Origin: Chitinophaga silvisoli
Lineage (GTDB): Bacteria; Bacteroidota; Bacteroidia; Chitinophagales; Chitinophagaceae
Reading direction: 5' to 3'
Assembly: GCF_003412465.1 (NCBI RefSeq)
Contig: NZ_QTJV01000007.1
Span: forward strand, 1-64,000
Length of the DNA: 64,000 nucleotides
The position numbers and the translations under genes are program-made. Positions 52,822-60,651 of the stretch are shown one piece after another; position 1 is the stretch's first letter; each line of letters starts with the position of its first letter. The notes below the pieces were generated by a model, which was not told where the DNA came from, did not search any database, and saw nothing but the letters and a program-made list of their open reading frames with translations.

Positions 52822-54108
52822 TTACAACATCAATTCAATTACCGGCACTGTAAACCCTGGCTTCCGCAGTGGTAATACCAGTACCAGGTCATCCCCGTTT
52901 TCTTCCCGCTTTATCTCAGATGCATCATGCAGGAACTGTGCATATTTTACCCTGCCCTTATACCCTTTTAACACCAGGTTCCCTCCGGCGTATTCCATCA
53001 AATGTACATACAGCCTTTTAGCAGCAGGATTATAAGTGAGCAGGCTATGCGCCGGTGCCAGGTAGCCAGCCGGAGCCTCCTGGCAATTATAAATCGCCCT
53101 ATCATTATAATGCATCCATTGCCCGATAGAATCCAATGCCCGTGTAGCCCTGTAGTCAAACACGCCTCTGCCGGTAGGCCCTACATTCAGGATCAGGTTT
53201 CCACTCTTACTCACCGAAGTAATCAGCAGGGTTAGCAACTGCAGATTCGTCTTCCAGGTTTCCTCATCCCTGTAGTAACCCCAGGAACCCGAGAAGGTCT
53301 GGCAGGTTTCAAAAGGCAATCCATCATAATTACTTTTAAGCTCCTCCGGTTTTACCTGTTCCGGTGTCGCGAAGTCAGCCCCATCAGGTACGCCGGCCAG
53401 GTCCAGGCGATTATCTACAATGATATTGGGTTGCAACTTCCGGATCATTTTCAGCAGCGCGAGAGATTCCCAGTCATCCCTGCCTTTGCCATGAGGGCCG
53501 GGGTAGGAGAAGTCCAGCCAGAGGATATCGATCTTCCCGTATTTCGTTAAGAGTTCGGTAATCTGGTTGCGCATGTACACGCGGTATTTTGCCATATCCC
53601 TGCCCTTGTTGAGGCGGGCATAAGCTGTGTCGTTGGAAGGGCGTTGCGGATGGTAAATGTCGATTGTAAAATCCGGGTGGTGCCAGTCGAGCAGCGAATA
53701 ATAAAACCCGATTTTAATTCCTTCTGCCCGGAATGCATCCACGAATTCCCTGACCAGGTCCCGGCGGATGGCGGTATTGGTCGATTTATAATCAGTGTAT
53801 TTTGAATCAAAGAGGCAGAAACCTTCATGGTGTTTGGTGGTCAGCACGGCATATTTCATGCCCGCTGCTTTGGCCTGCCTGGCCCATTCTTTTGGATTGA
53901 AGAGGTCGGGGTTAAACTGGTCGAAGTAAACCTGGTATTGTTCGTTTGTAAGTCTTTCATGGTTTTTGACCCATTCATGCCTGGCGGCTTCTGCATATAG
54001 GCCGAAATGGATGAACATGCCAAAGCGGTCATGCTTCCACCAGTCCATTTTTTGGGAATAACAGAAATTGGAAAGAAGGAGCAGGATAAAGGTAAATCTG
54101 GCTAACAT
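52822..54108 (-). CDS. Secreted alpha-L-fucosidase, GH29
   Basis: A 428-aa fucosidase with signal peptide MLARFTFILLLLSNFCYS followed by QKMDWWKHDRFGMFIHFGLYA. The catalytic barrel shows AGMKYAVLTTKHHEGFCLFDS (substrate-binding HH), GIKIGFYYSLLDWHHPDF, and the nucleophile Asp in DILWLDFSYPGP. A C-terminal beta-sandwich follows (about 330-428). Length fits the family. No other fucose-use genes are close. It is not in a SusCD locus. Confidence 0.94.
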   Translation of the reverse strand: MLARFTFILLLLSNFCYSQKMDWWKHDRFGMFIHFGLYAEAARHEWVKNHERLTNEQYQVYFDQFNPDLFNPKEWARQAKAAGMKYAVLTTKHHEGFCLFDSKYTDYKSTNTAIRRDLVREFVDAFRAEGIKIGFYYSLLDWHHPDFTIDIYHPQRPSNDTAYARLNKGRDMAKYRVYMRNQITELLTKYGKIDILWLDFSYPGPHGKGRDDWESLALLKMIRKLQPNIIVDNRLDLAGVPDGADFATPEQVKPEELKSNYDGLPFETCQTFSGSWGYYRDEETWKTNLQLLTLLITSVSKSGNLILNVGPTGRGVFDYRATRALDSIGQWMHYNDRAIYNCQEAPAGYLAPAHSLLTYNPAAKRLYVHLMEYAGGNLVLKGYKGRVKYAQFLHDASEIKREENGDDLVLVLPLRKPGFTVPVIELML

Positions 54109-54170
54109 AGTTGGGAATTTTCTATAAGATAGCTAATTTATCTTTTTCCTGCTCCAGGGAAATATTCTTT

Positions 54171-54230
54171 CTTTCTCAGGAATTTCTTTCTCAAGGATTC
54201 CTTTCTCAAGGATTCCTTTCTCAAGAATTC
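54171..54230. repeat. 15-bp tandem repeat, four copies
   Basis: CTTTCTCAAGGATTC-type units at 54171, 54186, 54201 and 54216 with minor variants, followed by CTGAGAAAGG, which can pair with CTTTCTCAGG at the first unit. Located between the DUF892 stop and the fucosidase start. Frames through it give pentapeptide repeats on both strands (GILEK, LSQGF), which are artefacts. Confidence 0.9.
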
Positions 54231-54319
54231 CTGAGAAAGGATTTCCCTCTTCAGTATTTCCTTCTCCGCTATTTGCCCGTAGGATTTCTCTTCCTCCCTG
54301 TTGCCATAACCGTTCTTTC

Positions 54320-54853
54320 CTACTCCCTTTCCTGGCTCGCCTTATAATTAATATCATTCTCCGCTATCTGCGTCAGCTTCACATCCGCCGCCTTCTCTTC
54401 CTCCAGTGTCTGCCGCAATAGCACTGCTGCCTCTTTATACCCTAATGTAGCCGCCAGTGTTACCAGGCCACCATAAGTAGCAATCTCATAATGCTCTGCC
54501 TTCTGACAGGCAAAAATCAACGCCACATCCCGCTGGCAGGTATCAGTATCTGTCTCATCAATCAGGTCTTCACCTTCTTCCACAATGCCCGCCATTGCAT
54601 GACACTTCTTCGCATCTGCATCTTCACCTATCATCTCAAATACATCTTCCAGTCTTGCTACATGATTTTCTGTCTCTACCAGGTGACTATCAATCGCATC
54701 TTTCAATTGATTAGTAGTAGCGGCTTCGCTTAGTTTTGGCAGGGTTTTCACCAGTTTCTTTTCTGCCCAGTAAATATCTTTCAACTGGTCAATGAAAAAT
54801 TCCTTCAGTTTGCTGTCATACGCCGTAGACGCATTTGCGGATGTAGTTGCCAT
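54320..54853 (-). CDS. DUF892 ferritin-like protein (YciE/YciF family)
   Basis: A 177-aa four-helix protein: KLKEFFIDQLKDIYWAEKKLVKTLPKLSEAATTNQLKDAIDSHLVETENHVARLEDVFEMIG, with Glu and His (WAEKKL, HLVETENH, KAEHYE, EEEKAAD) in the positions that bind a di-iron centre in YciF. Family members respond to general and oxidative stress. The C terminus is short (NINYKASQERE). Upstream lies the riboswitch region. Confidence 0.93.
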   Translation of the reverse strand: MATTSANASTAYDSKLKEFFIDQLKDIYWAEKKLVKTLPKLSEAATTNQLKDAIDSHLVETENHVARLEDVFEMIGEDADAKKCHAMAGIVEEGEDLIDETDTDTCQRDVALIFACQKAEHYEIATYGGLVTLAATLGYKEAAVLLRQTLEEEKAADVKLTQIAENDINYKASQERE

Positions 54854-54997
54854 AAGATTAGTTTCCCAAGAAAGAGAGAAAATGATGCCATAACGGCTGG
54901 CACGATAATGTAGTCCTCATCAGTGATTTACTACCCCAAATGGCCACAGATCGTAGTAATAAAACCCTCTAAACAGGCATTTCAGCCCATATAGGGC

Positions 54998-55012
54998 TGG
55001 CACGATTCTTTC
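54998..55012 (+). promoter_or_regulatory. Candidate sigma-54 promoter for orphan TPP riboswitch RNA
   Basis: TGGCACG-ATTC-TTTC matches the -24/-12 consensus TGGCACG-N4-TTGC with a perfect -24 and one change at -12 (TTTC for TTGC). Predicted +1 is near 55024, six nt before the riboswitch P1 stem. The same 12-mer GGCTGGCACGAT occurs 100 bp earlier (54895-54906) without a -12. Confidence 0.45.
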
Positions 55013-55029
55013 ACTCTTAAAATCAGAAA

Positions 55030-55129
55030 GGAAGTTTCAAACCCGGGGTGGTTATAACAATTGAACCTGAGATAATACCCTTAGTACCTGCTCTGGATAA
55101 TCCCAGCGAAGGAAAAAAAAGAAACTTCC
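55030..55129 (+). promoter_or_regulatory. TPP riboswitch aptamer (THI element), no downstream gene
   Basis: All core elements of the thiamine pyrophosphate aptamer are in order. P1 is a perfect 9-bp stem GGAAGTTTC (55030-55038) with GAAACTTCC (55121-55129). Then CCGGGGTGG, a P3 hairpin GGTT/AACC, the pyrimidine-binding CTGAGA, ATACCC closing P2, then ACCTG-TCTGGATAAT-CCCAGCG-AGGA forming P4/P5 and the pyrophosphate pocket. The match to THI-box consensus is near complete. A terminator follows. Usually a thiamine biosynthesis or uptake gene comes next; here the next genes on both sides are on the opposite strand (HTTM at 55161) and none is thiamine-related. Confidence 0.93.
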
Positions 55130-55135
55130 AGCAAG

Positions 55136-55171
55136 GCCTTCGGTAATCCATACCGAAGGCTTATTTTTTTC
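55136..55171 (+). terminator. Intrinsic terminator of TPP riboswitch unit
   Basis: Perfect 10-bp stem GCCTTCGGTA / TACCGAAGGC with ATCCA loop, followed by TTATTTTTTT. It begins 6 nt after the aptamer P1 and overlaps the stop codon of the convergent HTTM gene (55161-55163). Confidence 0.94.
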
Positions 55172-56012
55172 TAAACCGCTCAGGATCTATATAGGGCGTA
55201 TAATAGGCACAAAGGTTTAATAATATCATCATCGCCGAAAAGAAAAATAAGCCCATGAATAAAGCGATGAACAGATGCAGGCACACTATACCGCCCAGCC
55301 ACCACATCCTTACCTTGGGGATATTCATCCCGATACAATACCCCATTTCAAGAAGGATTGTACCCCAGCCTGCTACCAGGAAGAAAGGGGTATGCACCAG
55401 GAAATCCATGCTAAACAAACTATAATAATTATGACTATGCAGGGTCTTCCACAGTGCCTCTCCATTCCTCCAGCTTACCCCGATCACTTTATCAAAGCCT
55501 GAAAAGAAATATGCAATGCACAGGTGTGCTCTTAACAAAAGTAACCAGGGGCCATATTCCGGCGCAATGATAAAACGCCTTAACCTGTTATCAATGGAAT
55601 AGATATATCCCACAGGAAAAATACAGCAATAGAATAATGCTATCGTAGTATAACCATCCACCCCATACTCATAGAGGTGGATGGATTTTAGCATTAGCAG
55701 TTGTAGGAATAAAGACAATATAGCACTCAGCCGGGTACAGCATCCAAGCAGGAGACTTACTAACGCCAATGGATATGCAATCCTGCAGATCATCAATAAA
55801 GTTTCATAGGGCATACCCACATAATGCTGCAGGCTGATAAGGGTAGGACTAAAATGATCCGTAGCCGTATCCATTATATCCGGGTAGATATACCCTTTAT
55901 AGGAATACAACATATCGAAATCCGGCTGTATCGCCAGGAAATGTAATAAAGCAAAACCCGCCATATTTACCCGGAAAAAGAACAACCATCCGGGATAGGT
56001 CTTATTGCGCAT
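55161..56012 (-). CDS. HTTM-domain (VKGC-like) membrane protein
   Basis: A 283-aa integral membrane protein with about seven helices, of the HTTM family related to vitamin K-dependent gamma-carboxylase membrane domains. Segments: WLFFFRVNMAGFALLHFLAI, MICRIAYPLALVSLLLGC, SGFDKVIGVSWRNGEALWKTLHSHNY (a family hallmark), and GWGTILLEMGYCIGMN. No carboxylase domain follows, so it is the membrane part only. It overlaps the upstream gene by 11 bp. Confidence 0.85.
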   Translation of the reverse strand: MRNKTYPGWLFFFRVNMAGFALLHFLAIQPDFDMLYSYKGYIYPDIMDTATDHFSPTLISLQHYVGMPYETLLMICRIAYPLALVSLLLGCCTRLSAILSLFLQLLMLKSIHLYEYGVDGYTTIALFYCCIFPVGYIYSIDNRLRRFIIAPEYGPWLLLLRAHLCIAYFFSGFDKVIGVSWRNGEALWKTLHSHNYYSLFSMDFLVHTPFFLVAGWGTILLEMGYCIGMNIPKVRMWWLGGIVCLHLFIALFMGLFFFSAMMILLNLCAYYTPYIDPERFRKK

Positions 56013-56658
56013 GTGGTGTCAGACTATAGGTACCTGTCACTAATTTCGTCAGCTGGTATGCAGGGGGTGTACCGGATCGCACAGCCTGCAGTGTAGGGAA
56101 CTGCAGTACATTGTAACTTAGCAGTACAGTACTGTCCGCGCAACCATGCTGCTGATAAAGTGTGACAGCGATATTTTTAAAGACAAGGTTATTATATTCT
56201 CCCAGCAGGCCTCCGGGCAGACTATCATGTGCATCCGGTTTAATAAAATCATCCGTCAGCGCATTGGCCATTGAAAAGAAGCGGAGAGAAGTCTCGTACG
56301 ATTTAAAATCGGCAGTCATGGGCGTGCCATCACATTCTCCGATCAATATTCCATTTGAGCGCACATTGATACCAAAGAACCCATAGCCGGTTTCTGCGCC
56401 GGTATAGCGGCCGTAATAGCGCAGGGCCGGGGCTTCCACCCAGGGCATTATTTTTTGCACGATCACGGAATTTTCCGGCGTGTGGTAGAACTCATGGTAC
56501 GCCTTATAGGCACTGACGCTGTTAATGATAATAATTAAGAGAAGGTGTACGGCCATCCAGGCATACAAAGCGCGCATACGAATCTTTCGAAACAGCACGA
56601 TGGCCGGCCGATTACGTGCCAGCCATCGTTTTAGCCACTTACTTGATGGCTGGTGCAT
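56002..56658 (-). CDS. Hypothetical anchored protein of HTTM operon
   Basis: A 218-aa protein with a basic cytoplasmic N terminus, one transmembrane helix (ALYAWMAVHLLLIIIINSVSA), and a periplasmic domain of about 160 residues with strands (YGRYTGAETGYGFFGINVRSNGILIGECDG, LVFKNIAVTLYQQHGCADSTVLLSYN). Family not identified. Overlaps the HTTM gene by 11 bp and the small secreted gene by 20 bp, so translation is coupled across all three. Confidence 0.7.
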   Translation of the reverse strand: MHQPSSKWLKRWLARNRPAIVLFRKIRMRALYAWMAVHLLLIIIINSVSAYKAYHEFYHTPENSVIVQKIMPWVEAPALRYYGRYTGAETGYGFFGINVRSNGILIGECDGTPMTADFKSYETSLRFFSMANALTDDFIKPDAHDSLPGGLLGEYNNLVFKNIAVTLYQQHGCADSTVLLSYNVLQFPTLQAVRSGTPPAYQLTKLVTGTYSLTPHAQ

Positions 56659-57025
56659 AGCGGTTCATGATCTCGTTAGCTTTGATCACTTCTTCCGGCA
56701 GGGTTTTAATCTGCTTCCAGAAAATGAACTTGGTAGACACCCAATCTTTGTAAATGGAGTTGTCAAGAATACCACCCATCCTTCTGTTCAGCGGATTATT
56801 CGATGCAATAGTGATCGCACCACGACCGAAATCTTTGATGCCGTAGTGCTCTGCTACAACACGTTTGATCTCTTCCTGGTCACTCACAGACACGCGCTTG
56901 GAAGCGACTTTGGAAACAGTGTAGAGGTGCTTGCTCACGCGCTTAACGCCGATTTCCTGCTGGAATGAAAACGAGAGGAGGAGCACCGCAGGGGCGCACA
57001 ATGAAAGCAATAGAAGCCTTTTCAT
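56639..57025 (-). CDS. Small secreted hypothetical protein of HTTM operon
   Basis: A 128-aa protein with signal peptide MKRLLLLSLCAPAVLLLSFSF then QQEIGVKR. The mature part is basic and helical (EIKRVVAEHYGIKDFGRGAITIASNNPLNRRMGGILDNSIYKDWVSTKF), no conserved Cys. Family not recognised. First gene of the operon with the anchored protein and the HTTM protein. No promoter box could be assigned. Confidence 0.7.
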   Translation of the reverse strand: MKRLLLLSLCAPAVLLLSFSFQQEIGVKRVSKHLYTVSKVASKRVSVSDQEEIKRVVAEHYGIKDFGRGAITIASNNPLNRRMGGILDNSIYKDWVSTKFIFWKQIKTLPEEVIKANEIMNRYAPAIK

Positions 57026-57162
57026 ACAGTGAAATGTTTTGGGATTAATATGAAGGCAAGTTAGGGGATTTCAATTATATAACAATCAGGTATTTATACC
57101 CTAATTTTCAGTTTGAATTTAATAAAGCCGGTAGCAGGGGAATTTCCCGGTTCCCGCGCTTT

Positions 57163-57275
57163 ACCATAAACATTGCGCAGGAACCCGGGTAATTGTGCTT
57201 GCCATAAACAACGCCAGGAACCCGGGTAATTGCGCTTGCCATAAACAACGCCAGGAACCCGGGTAATTGCGCATT
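57163..57275. repeat. 37-bp tandem repeat, three copies
   Basis: Units CATAAACAACGCCAGGAACC plus CGGGTAATTGCGCTTGC start at about 57164, 57201 and 57238; the CAGGAACCCGGG block recurs at 57178, 57215 and 57252. Each unit holds a CCCGGG palindrome. Located downstream of the FtsX-type permease stop. Not coding, although a minus-strand frame crosses it. Confidence 0.88.
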
Positions 57276-57305
57276 CCCATTTACAAACCCATGTTCGCCA
57301 TCCCC

Positions 57306-59696
57306 TTATTCCGTTTTTAAACTTTTCACGGGGTTCATCGTCGCCGCCCTGATGCCCTGCACACTTACGGTCAGCAACGAAATGATCAGCGCACTCCCTG
57401 CCGCCACTAAAAACGCCCACCAGGGTATCGCCGTCCTGTATGAATACCGCTGCAACCATGCCGACATCCATACATGGGCCAAGGGCATCGCTATCAACAA
57501 TGAAATCGTTACCAATACAATAAACTCTCCTGACAGCATCCCCCATAAATTAAATACAGACGCGCCCAATATCTTCCGGATCCCCAACTCCTTCGTCCTT
57601 TGCTCCGCCATAAACGATGCCATCCCAAATAAACCCAGGCAGGAAATAAAGATCGCCAGCAATGCAAAGATGCCTGCCAGCTTACCAATCCTTATCTCGT
57701 CCCTGAACTTCGTCTCATACTCCATGTCGGCAAACTTATAATTCACCGGACTTTCGGGGTCATACTTCCTGCACATTTCTTCTATCAGCTGCACCGCCGC
57801 CACAGGACCAATGCCCGGCCTGATCCTGATATTGACATAATTATCACTGAAATGATTCCTGATATAAAACAGGGTAGGTGCCACCACCTCATATGGGTTC
57901 TGCATAACCATATCTTTCACCACTCCCAGAATCTTAAAATGATGATCTCCCCAGGTAAGATCCTGACCCACCGGGTCTTTTAACCCCATGTACTCCACCG
58001 CACGCTGATTGATCACCACCCCATCAGAATCCGTGAGCATCCCCGCATTGAAATCACGCCCGGCTATAAACTGCCAGCCCACCGCCTTTCCAAATCCAAA
58101 CGTCACACCTATATTCGCAAAATCCACGGTCATATTTGGATCCTTTCCCTGCCACCTGATAGAACTCGTATTGTTGTTTACGCCTGTAGAAGGACTCGTG
58201 GAAAACGCAACTTCATCTATCTTCCCCGATGCGATCAACTCATGCCTGAACGATTCAAAATGATCTGCTATCGCACTGGTAATGGTGGTCACCGTCACCA
58301 GCCCATCTTTGTTATACCCTACAGGACGATTCCGGGCAAACCGGATTTGATTAAACACCACGATTGTCCCGATGATCAATGTAACAGATACACTAAATTG
58401 TAATACCACCAATACTTTTCTTGGCATCGATGCCAGTTTGCCTGCTTTATATGCACCTTTCAGTACCTTCACCGGCTGAAAAGAAGATAAATAGAATGCC
58501 GGGTAGCTCCCTGCTATCAAGCCTGTCAGCAGGGTAAAAGTGATTCCTGCCAGCCAAAATAATGGATTGTTCCAGGGCAATGTAATTTTCTTATCCGCCA
58601 CCTCATTGAATGCCGGCAATAAGATCAGCACAAGCCCCAGTGCCAGTACATATGCAATGCCCGTCACAAACAACGACTCTGTAAAGAACTGCGCCACCAG
58701 TTGCCGTCTTAATGAACCGATCGACTTGCGGATTCCCACTTCCTTCGCCCGCTTCTCACTCTTTGCCGTTGTCAGGTTCATGAAATTGATACAGGCCAGC
58801 AACAGTACAAACATTCCAATGATTCCAAACAAATACACATATTGCAATCGATCTCCCACCGCCACACTATTCTTAAATGTTGAATACAGGTGCCAGCGAC
58901 TCATAGGATGCAACTGGATCTTTGGATTAAATTGTTTGATAAAAGCATCCACTTCTTTCCGGGATACATCCGCGATCTTCGCACTCACTTCATCCATGTC
59001 CGCATGATCGGCCAGCTGCACGTACAACTGATAGGAATTATCCCCCCAGTCATTTTTAGATTTGGGTTTAACCAGGGAAGGGGTGTTGACATAATAATCC
59101 CAGGGTGCTATAAATGAAAGTTCCCTGAATTCACTGTTGTACGGGAAGTCCTCATAAACCCCCGTTACCTTAAAGCTTTGGTCATTGTCCAGTTTTACCA
59201 GTTGACCCATGGGATCAGCCTCCCCAAACAATGCCCTGGCCACCGTCTGAGACAATATCAGGCTATGAGGATCTGTCAACGCTTTTCTATCCCCCCGCAG
59301 CATTTTCAGATCAAACATCTCCGCGACACTTGCCTCCATGAAATTGCCTTTTTGCAACAGCTTCCTGTCGCCTGCAGCCAGGATATGTCCCCAAACCCAG
59401 GAACCCATGGTCATATTTTTGAAATACTCCCCGTAATTCTCCTTCAGCGCCTGGGGGAGGGGTATACTGATGGCCTTGCCGGTCTTCATCTCCCCATTGA
59501 ATACCTGGGTCTTATACACCTGGGCAATGCGCTCATAATGCGCCGGAAAACGGTCGTAGGTAAACTCATCCCTGATCCATAATCCAATGAGCATCGCTAC
59601 AGTCATCCCAACAGAGAGTCCTGCAATATTAATAAAGGAATGCACCTTGTTTTTAAACAGGTACCTGATGGCCATTTTTAAATAGTTCCTGTGCAT
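57306..59696 (-). CDS. Large FtsX/MacB-type ABC permease with duplicated core
   Basis: A 796-aa permease with two MacB_PCD-FtsX halves. First half: VHSFINIAGLSVGMTVAMLIGLWIRDE, periplasmic domain, then FGIIGMFVLLLACINFMNLTTAKSEKRAKEVGIRKSIGS. Second half: QFSVSVTLIIGTIVVFNQI, domain, and GKLAGIFALLAIFISCLGLFGMASFMAEQRTKELGIRKILGA. Eight or more helices. This is the Bacteroidetes DUF3526/FtsX-like repeat permease type, usually paired with an ATPase elsewhere; none is adjacent. Many genomes carry dozens. Substrate unknown, possibly lipids, peptides or signals. Confidence 0.94.
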   Translation of the reverse strand: MHRNYLKMAIRYLFKNKVHSFINIAGLSVGMTVAMLIGLWIRDEFTYDRFPAHYERIAQVYKTQVFNGEMKTGKAISIPLPQALKENYGEYFKNMTMGSWVWGHILAAGDRKLLQKGNFMEASVAEMFDLKMLRGDRKALTDPHSLILSQTVARALFGEADPMGQLVKLDNDQSFKVTGVYEDFPYNSEFRELSFIAPWDYYVNTPSLVKPKSKNDWGDNSYQLYVQLADHADMDEVSAKIADVSRKEVDAFIKQFNPKIQLHPMSRWHLYSTFKNSVAVGDRLQYVYLFGIIGMFVLLLACINFMNLTTAKSEKRAKEVGIRKSIGSLRRQLVAQFFTESLFVTGIAYVLALGLVLILLPAFNEVADKKITLPWNNPLFWLAGITFTLLTGLIAGSYPAFYLSSFQPVKVLKGAYKAGKLASMPRKVLVVLQFSVSVTLIIGTIVVFNQIRFARNRPVGYNKDGLVTVTTITSAIADHFESFRHELIASGKIDEVAFSTSPSTGVNNNTSSIRWQGKDPNMTVDFANIGVTFGFGKAVGWQFIAGRDFNAGMLTDSDGVVINQRAVEYMGLKDPVGQDLTWGDHHFKILGVVKDMVMQNPYEVVAPTLFYIRNHFSDNYVNIRIRPGIGPVAAVQLIEEMCRKYDPESPVNYKFADMEYETKFRDEIRIGKLAGIFALLAIFISCLGLFGMASFMAEQRTKELGIRKILGASVFNLWGMLSGEFIVLVTISLLIAMPLAHVWMSAWLQRYSYRTAIPWWAFLVAAGSALIISLLTVSVQGIRAATMNPVKSLKTE

Positions 59697-59837
59697 AGCG
59701 TTGGGTTGAATCTTCTGCGGGCGGAAAAACCCTGCCAGAAAGAAAACTACTCATTTTCAATAAATTATAAAATGTTGTCTGTCCGGTTTTGGTACAAGGG
59801 GTGTCCGGGTATGGTCTTTCCGCTTCGTAAAGGTCTC

Positions 59838-59894
59838 CCATTCAGATCACCCATTCAATTCATCCATTCATGTCACCATTCATTCACCCATTCA
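59838..59894. repeat. CCATTCA repeat, five copies every 12-13 bp
   Basis: CCATTCA starts at 59838, 59851, 59864, 59876 and 59888 in the 255-bp divergent region between the permease (59696) and the 59991 gene. It resembles a phased array or a simple repeat. No promoter box was assigned nearby. Confidence 0.7.
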
Positions 59895-59990
59895 GCTGGC
59901 ATAGGGACTACCCCTATTTAAATTTTATTAACTTCGCATTAACTCACTTGCATGCTCCCCCTCCTTATCTTCGGTCCAACTCCCTGTAAC

Positions 59991-60503
59991 ATGGAAATAC
60001 ACATCAAAAAATTCGGAGATGCCAGCGTTTGTATAGAACTACCTAAGTTGTCTGCCATCCCCCTCGTCAAATTGTGGAAAGAAAGGATCATTACCGATAT
60101 CCTGCTCATGGCCTTCTCTAACAGGGCCGCCACCCTCGTAAGTGTCGACCCCGCACCCGATACCATCGGCTACAGATTCCCCTATCAGCTCCTGGTCTCC
60201 GGCGGGCACAGCTATCTCGTCAATAATATGGATTCATGTGACTACCACGACCTGGTGCAAATAGGAGAAAGCCCTGAAATGAGCCTCGGATTACTAACAT
60301 TAGTAGCCGGTGCCAATAACTACCAGTTTGATCACTACTTCCCCAAAACAGAAGAATCCCTTTTAACAATTAAAGAAGAAATGTTAATCTGTAGCCCCGA
60401 TGCTCATCGTGTATACTGGCTGAATGCAAATCGTGAGTATTCCGATCTCCTCCTGGCCATAAATGACATAGCTGACTTCTACCAACTCCTTATCGCATCC
60501 TAA
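59991..60503 (+). CDS. Hypothetical protein upstream of VgrG
   Basis: A 170-aa soluble protein from ATG 59991 (MEIHIKKFGDASVCIELP). The frame upstream from 59952 adds 13 residues and lacks support. No signal peptide or membrane helix. Features: an N-terminal strand-rich part, LLTLVAGANNYQFDHYFPKTEESLL and a C-terminal helix. Family not recognised. It is 148 nt before VgrG; the spacing and separate leader suggest it may not be in the same operon. Confidence 0.65.
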   Translation: MEIHIKKFGDASVCIELPKLSAIPLVKLWKERIITDILLMAFSNRAATLVSVDPAPDTIGYRFPYQLLVSGGHSYLVNNMDSCDYHDLVQIGESPEMSLGLLTLVAGANNYQFDHYFPKTEESLLTIKEEMLICSPDAHRVYWLNANREYSDLLLAINDIADFYQLLIAS

Positions 60504-60651
60504 ATTATAGGCTTAAATATTAAGTTTAATCACTAATAATTAATTTTATGTCTGTTTAAACAACAGATTCAAATTTTTTTTATAATTTCGGGCTGTTTGT
60601 AAGTAATTAACCTATTTCGTTAACCGCATTACCATATCAATTATTGAGCGA

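Noticed and set aside
54111..54357. Open frames with pentapeptide repeats (GILEK, LSQGF) on both strands
   Set aside because: Both come from the 15-bp tandem repeat and lack any other coding sign.
54898..54912. First TGGCACG as a sigma-54 promoter
   Set aside because: The -12 position reads TGTA, not TTGC; only the -24 part is present.
57094..57546. Minus-strand frame of 150 codons over the 37-bp repeat
   Set aside because: It overlaps the real permease gene in another frame and runs through repeats.
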